Positions 33,601 through 44,652 of a stretch of DNA of 64,000 nucleotides are shown one piece after another; the stretch's first letter is position 1; each line of letters opens with the position of its first letter. The translations under genes were made by a program, and so were the position numbers. The DNA comes from Chrysomallon squamiferum. Taxonomy: Eukaryota > Mollusca > Gastropoda > Neomphalida > Peltospiridae. Where the stretch lies: assembly GCA_012295275.1 (NCBI GenBank), contig CM022677.1, positions 830,871-894,870 of the forward strand. Direction: 5' to 3'. The notes below the pieces were generated by a model that did no database searches, was not told where the DNA came from, and saw nothing but the letters and a program-made list of their open reading frames with translations.

Positions 33601-34072
33601 CTGAGCATATTTTTATATTTGTGATTAATAGGTGTTAAATAGGCTTATTTATTTGTTTGAATTAATGAACGTCACTGATGTTTGGGAGAATTTCTAAAAC
33701 TATTTATGTTTAATGTTATGGGTAGCAAAGAACATGCTGCAACTGTTTTGTCTTCAGTGTTGAAAGATTTGTGTGATTAGTACATAACTGATCACAGTTT
33801 GTTTTTGTTTCATTAATACAGTTGTCACGATGGTTCCCATTATTTGAATATTTCAGGCTGTTGGTGAGTGGGCAGCGACTCTGGACGGCATGTTGCTGTT
33901 GAACAGAGCGGCTGGACTAGTCGATCGCGCGCTGTCGTGTGGTTACACGGGTCTAGTCATGTTACATGGTCTGTTAGAAACTGCCGGGCTGTCGTCATGG
34001 TTACCAAACGTTTTAGCAAACTATCACCCAAGTTACTACGGTATGATGGTAGCATCATTCGTTCAGAGATGA
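24188..34072 (+). CDS. LigB-domain (class III extradiol dioxygenase-like) gene copy D, complete
   Basis: Four exons join in phase: 24,188-24,642, 25,043-25,173, 33,373-33,503 and 33,857-34,072, 933 bases giving 310 residues. Exon 1 has a hydrophobic N-terminus ([15 protein letters not shown]) and [16 protein letters not shown]; later come [40 protein letters not shown] and VMLHGLLE. The His residues in PHGG and TPHG and the SADLAH segment fit the LigB fold, whose members use a non-haem metal held by two His and one Glu; related folds include MEMO1 and bacterial LigB-domain proteins. I cannot name a substrate. The start Met at 24,188 is uncertain; an internal start nearer SKLLAGF is possible. 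All splice sites are consensus. Intron 2 is about 8.2 kb because of insertions. Confidence 0.75.
25043..25173 (+). CDS. LigB-domain gene copy D, exon 2
   Basis: GGCACAG acceptor, then [27 protein letters not shown] and MIPELLHLG, ending TTAG|GTATTT. Copy B differs at the acceptor. Confidence 0.8.
26165..26430. repeat. Imperfect repeats of an ACGGAATCGA motif
   Basis: Three diverged copies of GACGGAATCGARAACCRACC-like sequence start at about 26,174, 26,312 and 26,390, each followed by an ATC/GCC step. They lie upstream of the ORF1-like stretch and could be repeats in a retroelement 5' UTR. Open frames here encode low-complexity Asn/Arg/Ser-rich peptides and were not called. Confidence 0.4.
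27050..27835 (+). pseudogene. GC-richer ORF1-like coding remnant
   Basis: Two frames carry coding-like sequence. The first holds [20 protein letters not shown], then [19 protein letters not shown] and [14 protein letters not shown]. At an A run (about 27,415-27,425) the sense moves by one base to [20 protein letters not shown], then [32 protein letters not shown], and ends near 27,800. Base composition is near 50% GC against an AT-rich setting. It precedes an RT element and may be its ORF1 or that of a different element. I do not recognise a domain. Confidence 0.4.
27960..28198. repeat. Re-inserted host fragment with LigB exon-1 junction
   Basis: 27,975-28,172 copies 23,941-24,125. Immediately after it comes TCCTCCTTGTTGTTATAAAG (28,177-28,197), which matches copy D exon 1 at about 24,500-24,520. 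The intervening ~370 bases are missing. So spacer and exon sequence were copied together and internally deleted. Confidence 0.7.
28199..29040. other. Unassigned stretch with one exon-like segment
   Basis: Mostly AT-rich. At 28,843-28,955 an ATG opens [19 protein letters not shown], then [19 protein letters not shown], and ends at AG|GTAGAT, a plausible donor. It could be a stray first exon. No partner exon was found. Confidence 0.3.
29050..31367 (+). mobile_element. Non-LTR retrotransposon ORF2 (RT + RNase H), decayed
   Basis: The reverse transcriptase starts 5'-truncated at [19 protein letters not shown], then [24 protein letters not shown], a TGA at 29,324, [32 protein letters not shown] and the catalytic [10 protein letters not shown]. 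After a frameshift near 29,845 comes [14 protein letters not shown] and another TGA near 30,007. RNase H resumes at about 30,488 with [32 protein letters not shown] and [18 protein letters not shown], so all four catalytic acids are present. A CGTC...RHYLFYC finger follows, and one more frameshift leads to YVEVTKIKI-stop. The domain order fits the I/Jockey-like group. No endonuclease domain is visible. Confidence 0.85.
31473..31905. repeat. 33-bp minisatellite encoding [11 protein letters not shown]
   Basis: Thirteen tandem copies of a 33-bp AAC-rich unit containing ATACAACAACGCGACGC; one copy is 30 bp. Because every copy is a multiple of three, one plus-strand and at least two minus-strand frames stay open throughout. 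It follows the retroelement 3' end by about 100 bp. Confidence 0.95.
31970..32280. repeat. (AAAT)n and (TATG)n simple-repeat region
   Basis: (AAAT)n, then repeated TA/TG blocks of about 60-65 bp that share GTATGTATATAGGTATATA. Confidence 0.9.
33373..33503 (+). CDS. LigB-domain gene copy D, exon 3
   Basis: AATTTCAG acceptor, then [39 protein letters not shown] and PFDH before CAT|GTAAGT. Copy B has a stop in place of the E in YLED; copy A lacks the first 16 bases. Confidence 0.8.
33857..34072 (+). CDS. LigB-domain gene copy D, exon 4
   Basis: TATTTCAG acceptor, then [55 protein letters not shown] and a TGA. Overlapping open frames in other phases are shadows kept open by the same sequence. 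Confidence 0.8.
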   Translation, partial: AVGEWAATLDGMLLLNRAAGLVDRALSCGYTGLVMLHGLLETAGLSSWLPNVLANYHPSYYGMMVASFVQR

Positions 34073-34354
34073 AAAGAAGAATGAACAAAACATTTCATAT
34101 GGAAATGAAGAAAAATTATACAATAACAACAATAATAATTATAATAATTATGATGATGATGATGATAATGATGGTAATAATAAATAATAACAAGAACAAC
34201 AATGGATCTTTAGCTGGGAAGCCGCTGTTTTTTTTTTTTTCGCTATAGACTCGAGAGTTCCATTTTACATGTGCAGTGATCACACTTCTGTACTTGTGTA
34301 CTTCTTTTAACACAACTTGCCTTTGATTTCGTCACTGACTGTGTCTGTAGACGT

Positions 34355-34577
34355 GCATACAGTGTTATACAGCGTTATACAGTGTTATACAATATTATAT
34401 AGCGTTATACAGTGTTATACAGCGTTATATAAGTGTTATAGAGCATCATACAGTGTTATACAGCGTTATACAGTGTTATACAGCGTTATACAGTGTTATA
34501 CAGTGTTATACAGCGTTATACAGCGTTATACAGTGTTATACAGTGTTATACAGCGTTATACAGTGTTATACAGTGTT
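34355..34577. repeat. GTTATACAG minisatellite, copy D
   Basis: The same 9-bp array as at 17,059-17,229 but about 50 bp longer, so it has changed length since the duplication. Confidence 0.9.
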
Positions 34578-34938
34578 CCTTACCGCTAATGATCGGCTAC
34601 ATTCAAAGTTGTGTGAGTCAGCTGTGTTGTGTTTAGATTCGTTACAATAAAGTACTAAATAAAAACTGATTGATTGTTTAACTAAAAATATTTGTGTTGT
34701 GTATTAACCATCACAACCTAAAGAAATAGAGGGAACTTTATTTATGACAGTTCTCGTCTCAGATTTTTAAAGTAGTTGATAACATAAATTCTAAAACTTC
34801 ACTTTGTGGACATATCTTTATTAATAATAGTTGTCCTAGTTAATTAATTAATTGACTGATTGATTATTTCTTTCTTTCTTTATTTATTTTTATTGGTTTA
34901 TTCATTCATTTATTTATTTAGTTAATTATTTATTTCAG

Positions 34939-35861
34939 CTCAAAAGGGAGATCACATGTCACTTCTGAGTTCTGTTTCTGAGAGTCTCAAAACCTTTAAA
35001 GAAGCTCTTCAGACAGAGATGGATGACATGATTGAGCAACTTCGCCAAGCCGTCGACATCAACGTCGTGGACACTACAGAAGAGGTCACAAGGATTGGCA
35101 ACACACTAATCACAGATTTTACTGCCGCAGTCCAGGTTAATAAGAGAAATAGAAAAATCTCAGAACTTTATAAACTCAGAAATAGACAAATTATTCAATG
35201 AACACAAACATCTTATTGAGGAAAACGAAAAAATGATAAAATTGGGGGAAGATTTGCTGAAAAGAAAATCAGATGTAAAAATTAACATTTTAAAATTCAC
35301 CAAACTTCAAAACACAACTTCCAAGTTTCTGTCCAAATCTCGTTCCCAAACAGAAGAAGCAAAGTTTAAAATAAATCTGATAAAATCTGACAAAAAGGCA
35401 GAAATGTCAGTCCACATTGGAGAAATATCCACAAACATCCAAACAGACACACAGATAGACACACTCAAACACACAGGCACAACTGACACAAAAACACAAC
35501 ACACAAACACACAGATAGAGAGTCTAACAGACACACTCAAACATATAGACACCATTAACATAAAAACACAAGAAGATAAACAAAATTCTTTTCCGGTTTT
35601 CATGCTGGTGTCAGGTGCAGACAAAAGTAAAATTGTTGTCAGTGATTGTTTCAATGTCTGTGTAAAATGTTTTTGTTTAGAAAGAAAATCACTGATAAAA
35701 AGATACAAAACTTCCTCTAGACCATGCGGTCTTGCTGAATCACGTGATCAGCGGGGTGATGTTGTTGTTGTTGTTGCTGTGCCAAGTAAATATAAAATAT
35801 TGTTTTTAAATTTGGAAAACTTCAAACTGGTAAAAACAGTTAAAACTGTTAAAGGCTATGA

Positions 35862-35948
<87 letters not shown>

Positions 35949-35973
35949 TGTAAACTGTTCTGTTATTTTGTAG
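34939..35973 (+). CDS. TRIM-like coiled-coil/propeller gene, copy D
   Basis: The acceptor TTATTTCAG leads into the same coiled coil as copy B (SLLSSVSESLKTFKEALQ, then MIEQLRQAVDINV). The same frame slip occurs near 35,136. From 35,233 the frame is open to 35,973 and includes KLGEDLLKRKSDVKINILK, a Thr/Asp/Lys-rich repeat region, then FMLVSGADKSKIVVSDCFN and DVVVVVAVPSKYKI. It ends in a (CT)n tract that encodes Ser-Leu repeats. The propeller is truncated to about two blades. The gene probably acted like TRIM/NHL proteins of unknown target. The RING and B-box are absent, so the annotated part may be an incomplete 3' exon. Confidence 0.5.
35866..35942. repeat. (CT)n microsatellite inside an open frame
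   Basis: About 38 CT units, read as (SL)n at the end of the TRIM-like frame. Copy B has about 32 units. Confidence 0.95.
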
Positions 35974-36539
35974 TTTATTTCAAGAAAGTGTAATTAAAAA
36001 AAAAAAAATATATATATACATCCAGTGTAATCAAAATAAAACTGAAATAAAACATTTATATGATAAAAATAAAATTCTTCTGTCATTATTTTATTTAAAT
36101 TTTAAAACTATTTTACATTGTTTCTTGATATTCACCTATATATCTATATGTGTAAAATGTAATTAATATATGTAGTACTCTTATTATAAATTTATTATTA
36201 ACAGCTAATATAAATGATTGTTGTTGTTTTTTTTGGATGAGGGTTCCAAGTGTACTCAACTATTCTACTTCATTTTTTTCTTTTTGTTTTGCCTGACGTA
36301 ATTTTTATAATTTTCTCTTCAGACATGGAAAAGAAGAAAAGGTCTCTCTCTCTCTCATGCACACACACACTCACACCATCAAAAATAAAATAGGAGAAAC
36401 AATCGCACGAACGAAAAATGCAAATAAAAATAAAAAACATAAAAAATAACGATGTTTTGAAAACACGACTAAATATGAAACTGTATACTGGAGATCTACA
36501 GACACGTGTTTTACATCCGGGGGTTAGGGTTCGTGCTTC

Positions 36540-37010
36540 CTCTTTATTTACTCAGTACGTTCAAGTTAGTTTCTGAGCGGGCGCATCACCTAATATAATA
36601 AATATATTATTTTAATTTCTATTAATGACGCCGTCATTGTCGTCGTACCAGCGTTGTTCTGAACGTTTTGGTGTTCTTGTCATTATTTTACGCGTTTTAA
36701 AATCTGTTATTCTTACCATCATATATTGGAATATATTGTTACTATTTGCCGTCGTAATGGTGTTGTTCTTAACGTTCTCGATTTAATTTTCATTATTCTT
36801 TTACGCTTTTTATTAGCTGTTATTCTTACTTTCTGACCATGCGAGTCCTGTATTAAAATATGTTATTATTGTATCTGTTAATGTCGCCGTCGTTGCCGTC
36901 GTAAGGGTTTGTTCTTAACTTCTTAGTGTCCGCATCCGATTAAAATGTATTATTAGTTTTTATTAATATCGCGTTGTTGTCGTCATAACGGTGTTGTTTC
37001 TAACGTTATT
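36540..37010 (+). repeat. ~125-bp satellite array, copy in D block
   Basis: Nearly identical to 19,190-19,665, carried along by the block duplication. Confidence 0.85.
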
Positions 37011-38048
37011 ACTTACTTAGTTATTAATTTAATTATATATTTGTTTTTGCATGCTTAGAGGAAAATAATGCAATAATCCTATTCCAATCAATCTTACTGG
37101 TCTTATAGAAGTGTTATTATTTACTTCTCTCTTTGTTAAACATAGATAATAACTTCTAGACAGGTATATACTATTTCAACCTATTAATAAATATTATGTT
37201 GTGCTTCTAGGACTAATGTTAAATTACTGCTTCAAAACTGTCTTATTTCTATATTTAAAAATCTATCTGAAAAATGAAAGAAGCATGAAATTTCACTAGT
37301 GTTCATTAAAATAGTTAGTCTTTTCAAAAAATCACAAAAACATTATTAAGAATATGGAGAAATACTTCTATGCACAATGACAACAATGACAGACTTTCAC
37401 CGGAATTGTCTCATCTATGAGAAAGGTTTTTATTTTTACTATATGAATCAAACAAAAATGTCAACATGAAAACATTAATGAAATATACATATTTATATAA
37501 TCTGTTCATTCTTTGAGCCTTTGAATGAAAGTAAAATATCTCATTCAGCTGTATTGTTTCTTCAGACAAAACCGGTGATCCTTTGACACTGATTCACACA
37601 AACATTTTCTTTAGATCATCAACAGTAATTTAAATGAAGTGTTTTCTGTAATGTCTGTTTTGTTCATTTTGGTCACAGACGTTGGTCAAAATAAACACAA
37701 AGTTCTTTCACAATAATGTTTCATTTGCACATTTGTTTGAATGGTCCAAGGTATTGAATAATGTATGCCAATATTTCTCTGTCCTGAATTTTTCAAGAAC
37801 AACACTGATTGGTTTTGATGGGTCATTTGTTACATTCATGATGATTGGTTTATTACAGATCAGTGGCCAGACTTTTATTACAGACACCATGACTGGCTAT
37901 TTTTAACTCTCAGATCACCATGGTTACATGATTGGTAAATAACAAACTTTTTTACCAGTCTTTTCTTACAGACACAGTGACTGGATAACAGAACTCACAG
38001 AATTTTATTACAATCATAATGATTGGTTAATTTAAAATCCCAGATCTG
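37011..38048. other. End of duplicated block and MCC 3' flank
   Basis: Homology to the B block ends at about 37,551 (CATTCAGCTG). Beyond it, five or more GATTGGT-type steps lie between 37,800 and 38,075 at spacings of about 40-70 bp, apparently a decayed short tandem repeat. No coding sequence is seen. Confidence 0.5.
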
Positions 38049-38228
38049 CTATAATGAAGTCTCATTGGTTGGTGGCCTAACAGTGTCTATCTCAAGCACT
38101 TCAATTCTTTGTTTGAGCAGTTTTATCTGTCTCTCGTAGCGATCTGTCATCCCCTGTAACTGAGTCTCAATTTCTTCAGCTTGCTCTGGTACATCTTCTT
38201 TGCTTTATCAAATGCTGATATCAAGGCA
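38049..38228 (-). CDS. MCC: MCC-like last exon, frameshifted
   Basis: TCTTACAG acceptor, then SALISAFDKAKKMYQSKLKK. One missing base (near 38,162, likely in a GG) separates this from ETQLQGMTDRYERQIKLLKQ, then RIEVLEIDTVRPPTNETSL and TAG. The last residues match the class I PDZ-binding tail of MCC almost exactly. Confidence 0.75.
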
Positions 38229-40720
38229 CTGTAAGAGAAAAAAAAAAAAAAAAAAATAAATATATAAATAAATAAATTAATAAAATAAAATAAAAGATTA
38301 TTATTTAAAATTAGTTTATAGTATTAAGGCACTATGGGGGAAAACAAAGGAAAATGAAAAGAATATAAAATTAGAATATGCTATTTATGTTACAAAAATA
38401 CTAATCATATAAAGGAACTACAAAAATAAAATTAAAAAGCTATGTAACTATTATGTTAATTTGATTTAAAAATAAAAATAATATAGCAATGCTTTATAAA
38501 ATAAAGTGAAATAAGATGATGTAAAATTAAATTATTTATATTGCAAAAATAAAATTAAAAAAATTAGAATAATAATGATATCAAGACATTACAGGGCAAA
38601 AAATAAAGTAAAATAAAGATTATAATATTAGATATGTCAATTATATTACAGAAATACTAATGCTATCACTACAAAACATTACAAAACAAAACAAAAATAA
38701 AATAAAAATTAGATGCAATTTATGTTAGAAATATATAAATGTTAATAACAACAATATTAGTAAAAGTGATTTTAGTACTGCACAAAAACTCTTCCACAAA
38801 AAATCCCAGACAGAAAAAGCAATGACATTATGTCAATTTATATACTGTTTATATAATTATAATATTCATATAATAAGTTTAGTATCAAAATGTCTCTAAA
38901 TATAATTTGAATTCCTGTTTGAAACGTGTGTATGTATTTGCATAGACCAATGTTTAGTGTAGAACATGTAGATTATGCATGACATGCATACACCTGTATG
39001 TTTACCTGTTAGCTCATTTCAGGTCACTGACAAACTCTGCTGACTGTTGATGTCTGTATGTTTACCTGTTATGTCTGTATGTTTACCTGTTATGTCTGTA
39101 TGTTTTACCTGTTAGGTCACTGACAAACTCTGCTGACTGCTGATGTCTGCATGTTTACCTGTTATATGTTTACCTGTTATGTCTGTATGTTTACCTGTTA
39201 TGTCTGTATGTTTACCTGTTATGTCTGTATGTTTACCTGTTAGCTCGTTTCAGGTCACTGACAAACTCTGCTGACTGCTGATGTCTGTATGTTTACCTGT
39301 TATGTCTGTATGTTTACCTGTTATGTCTGTATGTTTACCTGTTAGCTCGTTTCAGGTCACTGACAAACTCTGCTGACTGCTGATGTCTGTATGTTTACCT
39401 GTTATGTCTGTATGTTTACCTGTTATGTCTGTATGTTTACCTGTTAGCTCGTTTCAGGTCACTGACAAACTCTGCTGACTGCTGATGTCTGTATGTTTAC
39501 CTGTTATGTCTGTATGTTTACCTGTTATGTCTGTATGTTTACCTGTTAGCTGTTTCAGGTCACTGACAAATTTCAAATGTTTACCTGTTATGTCTGTTTA
39601 CCTGTCTGTATGTTTTTTGTCTGTATGTTTACCTGTTAGCTCGTTTCAGGTCACTGACAAACTCTGCTGACTGCTGATGTCTGTATGTTGCTGATGTCTG
39701 TATGTTTACCTGTTATGTCTGTATGTTTACCTGTTAGCTCGTTTCAGGTCACTGACAAACTCTGCTGACTGCTGATGTCTGTATGTTTACTGTTGATGTC
39801 TTCTGAATTTGAGTCGTTTTTTCTCTTCTGACCTGATGTGTGTGACTCACACAGGTCCTGACAAGCTATCTCCATCACATCATTTGATCTCAACTCACAG
39901 ATAGCTGGCGCTGTCAGTTCATCATCTTCATCATCCTGATGATAAACAATTATTCATTAAGAACTTTAGTAATTATGAAAGCTATCAGATTATCATTTTT
40001 ATTATGATGTTAATCAATGAAAACTTGATTATAATAATAAAACTAGAATTGTAATGATTTATACCAATACAATTATTATAATAATTATCAGATTATCATG
40101 ATCATCCTGATGATAAATGATTGAAACTCGGTTATATAATAAAATTAGAATTATAAATGTTGTCTGGTCCTTACCTTAACACCTTGATGAATCAAAATTT
40201 AAAACATTTAAAATTTAATAATTACAAAGGTTTTCAATTAATTATTATCATAACGATACATTTATAATTTTAAAAGTAATTATGAAAAAGAATATCAGTG
40301 ATTATGGCATTCAAAATCAATATTGAGAGCTAACCTATCATTATTACCTATTATTATTACATTTCTGTTACACTAAGTATTCTTAGAAAGCTACACTTTA
40401 AAATTATAATAAAGAACTGCAATAAACAGTATCAGTAGTTATGACACAAAATCAATATCTATCTAGTAAGTTTGTATTATTTGGTTTTCTCTGTTTATAT
40501 GAACAAGTCACTGAATTTAGATTTGTTCTCTTTTTAAATCAGGTTTAAAACACACAAACGTGACAAATAATAAAATTAATAATGTGACATATCTACTGTG
40601 TATGTTATTATTATATTTGGTTCCCGTGTTTATATAATTATCTCTGTCTAACTGCTAGATAAAGTAAGAGAAAATCACATGTTTCTGTTTGCCCAGTCTG
40701 TTTATATAATTATGTAATTT

Positions 40721-40772
<52 letters not shown>

Positions 40773-43369
40773 CTAACTTAGAAGATATAAAGTGATAAAT
40801 AGAACAGAGATAATCACGTTTCTGTTTGCTCAGTCTGTTTTATATATATATATATATATATATACTGTCTAACTTAGAAGAGATAAAGAGATAAATAAAA
40901 CAGAGATAATCACGTTTGTGTTTGCCCAGTCTGTTTATATAATTATATATATATATACTGTCTAACTTAGAAGAGATAAAGTGATAGATAAAACAGAGAT
41001 AATCACATGTTTGTGTTTGCCATCTCTGCCCAGTCTCTGCTGGTGCTCTGAGATCTCACACTTGAGATGCTCAATCTGTATTCTGTAGGCCTGCTCCTGT
41101 GACTCCTTACCACTCAGTCTCAACTCCAGAGCTCTCTTCTCCTTCTCCATTAAGTAGTTCTGAGCCTTCAGCTCTGCCTTCTCCTCCTGAAAATCAAAAT
41201 CACAACAAGGTGAGTAAACTGAGTCAGAAAATGTTTTAATACAAATACAGTATGATTCAAAATAAAGACCAAAGTGTCATTAATAAAATCAAAAGAACAG
41301 AAATACTAGTTAATGTAGTACAAGACATCAAGGTAGTTTTAATAATATGCTATTCTAATGTTAAGAATAAATCTGTCTAGAATCCCAGAAAATATTTTTA
41401 AATACATAGAATGAACATAATAATAAATATAAAACAAAGATCAAAGTGTTATTGATAAAAGAATATGAAAAGAAAAAATACAATACAAAAATAGAAGACA
41501 ATTTTTATATTAATTTATTCAAACTGTTAAAAACACAAACACAATGAGAGAAGACTCCTGTTCACAAATAATAATAGGTTATTCTCTTTTAAGATTAGCA
41601 GCAAGGAATTTTTATATAGACAGAACAACACATTTAGTAACACAGACCTTCATAGCCATCAGCTCCTGCATTAACACAGCATTTTCCAAATCCAGTCTTT
41701 GAGCTTCTGGAGTTTTCTTGGGTTCATCAAGCAGAGGATCAAAGTGTAAACTCTCCAGCTCCATGACGGTCATTCTGACCACTGCCCGGTCATTCTTCAG
41801 TGACTTAATGTACTCACGCAGTCTCTGTTCATCCTGTTTGGTGAAGTCAATGTCCACTGAGCTGGCCGTAGAACTGGATGTGCTGGACAATTCAAAATGT
41901 AAAGTTGGTTTGGTAAAGATTATCACTAGTCATTGAAAAGTAAGTTAATGCACTTGAAATATATAATTCTATAATTAGGTGAAATCCTTTTAAAAAGATA
42001 GTTAATGCAAAGTCCAGTTAATTAACTAAATTTTAATAAACTACAAAGTCTAAATTTATCTTAGTTAAAAAATAATCCCAGTTAGATGCAAAACTATATT
42101 TTTTTAATTATAAGTCCATTTAGGTTAACAAAAGCAATATTAAAGGTATAAAATTAGATTTCAATAAATACAAAATAAAGATAATTTATATATATAAAAA
42201 CAAAATCACTTTAAGTATCAAAAACAAAGTGGATTAAATTCAATACAAGGTAAAAAAAATACAGTCCATTTAAATATAAATTCCGTTTAATTACTGAAAA
42301 ACAAATTATTAATGTAAAAAATAAAGTCAATTTCACTATTCATCTTTAAAAGAACAATTAAAATGCTAAAGACAAAATCTCTTTAGACAGAAAAGTAATT
42401 ATAGTAAAGTATAAAAACAAACTGAAAGCAGAATATCAGGTGTCACCTTGAAGTAGTGAAAAACAAAGTGTATTAATTAATAAAGTGAGTTGCAGTACTT
42501 ATAAAACTAAATATAAAATAATAGAAAACAAAGTCCATTTAACATAAAAAGACTTCAAGTAAAGCGTCACCTTGCAGTTCTACTGTTAAAAGAGAGATCC
42601 TCCCAGGGGTGAGAAGTACAGGGTGTGGTGTGAACTCCACAGCTTCTGTCCAGTTTGTGAAGTAGATGTCGAGCCACGCCTTCTGCAGACTTCCTCGAGT
42701 GATGAGCTCTCTGTAGTATAGATGTCACCTCCACCTGATCCTCACACTCCCCTGACTCATCAGCTGAAAATACACACAGAGAAAACACACTTCTGTATTA
42801 ATATACACATTTACTGAAAATAAACACAGAGAAAACACACTTCTGTATTAATATACACACTTACTGAAAATAAACACAGAGAAAACACACTTCTGTATTA
42901 ATGTACACACTTACTGAAAATAAACAGAGAAAACACACTTCTGTATTAATATACACACTTACTGAAAATAAACACAGAGAAAATACACTTCTGTATTAAT
43001 GTACACACTTACTGAAAATAAAACACAGAAAACACACTTCTGTATTAAAACACACTTCTGTATTAATGTACACACTTACTGAAAATACACACAGAGAAAA
43101 CACACTTCTGTATTAATATACACACTTACTGTAAATACACACAGAGAAAACACACTTCTGTATTAATATACACACTTACTGAAAATAAACACAGAGAAAA
43201 TACACTTCTATATTAATATGAACACTTACTGTAAATACACACAGAGAAAACACACTTCTGTATTAATATACTGTCTTAGCAAAATCAAGACTTGGTAAAA
43301 TTAATATTACAGACTTACTGAAATTAATAACAGCCTTATTGAAATTAACATAAAGACTTATTAAAATGA

Positions 43370-43400
<31 letters not shown>

Positions 43401-43412
43401 TTATGGAAATGA

Positions 43413-43453
<41 letters not shown>

Positions 43454-44601
43454 ATGGAAATAATACACTGACACTGAAATTAATCTGATTGTAATTAAAA
43501 TAAAGATTTACTGAAATTAACACACATACACTAATTAAAATTAAATATACATTTAATAAAATTAACATAGAGACTTACTGGAGAGTTAGTTAACAACACT
43601 AACATGCACAGATGTCATAAAATTAACTTACACTAAAATATACAGATATAAAATATAATACTGTACTTTAGGCTAATTTCAGTGTCTATGTATTTACAGC
43701 TACTCGCTGAAAGTTAACATTACATACAGAAAAGTAACACACTGAAAATAAATCCTTCTTACTGAAATGAAATACATGCATACTGAAAATTATTTAAATA
43801 CTGAATTTTTAGATAAATAAATGGACACAAACACACACACACACACACATTCTGAAATTAATAATCACTAATACTGAAATTGTAAAGATACACACAGACA
43901 TACACTCAAAAATGAACTTCATTTACGTATAAAAAAAAGAATGAATTTCAATGATGTAGCAATTACTGAAATAATATATTTTTAAATAAGAATTTTAGTC
44001 AATTGCAGGATTCAAAGGGAGAACCAGTTTACTTCCTTGTGTCAAGAAAATGTGGAACTTTTAAAATATGTTCTGAAACTGTGTGTCAGCAAATCTATCA
44101 GTTGGTGAGTCAATTAATATAAGTCCTGCAGCTCTACAGTTAGCTAACAAAACTCCCATCTCACTCTCCAGCAGAACACACAGCACTTCATAAGCCTCTA
44201 TCACCTGAAACAAAGTCTGAACAATTTCCTGCATGTTAGAACAGCTCTGTAAACTCTGCACTAAATGTTCGGCTAATTTCAATTTAGCTGAAGTAGAAAT
44301 TGTGAAAAAGTCAAAAGTCAAAAGTTATTCTGAGATATTGTTTAAAAATTTATTTTTTTAACTGATTTGAAATGGTAATACCACAGGCAAAAAACCCCCA
44401 AAACCTCAACACTTTAATGAATTAAAACATCATACTGGAAATTATGAAAAACATGTCTATGAGTTATTCAGTATCGCTGCAAACTTTTAATTTTGTTTTT
44501 CATATTTTTCATATAATTATCAGATAACAATATACTGTCAGTATATTCCAATTTAAGTTTTAAATGTGTTAAGCATTAGTTATAAATTTGCTAAAAGTAT
44601 T

Positions 44602-44652
<51 letters not shown>

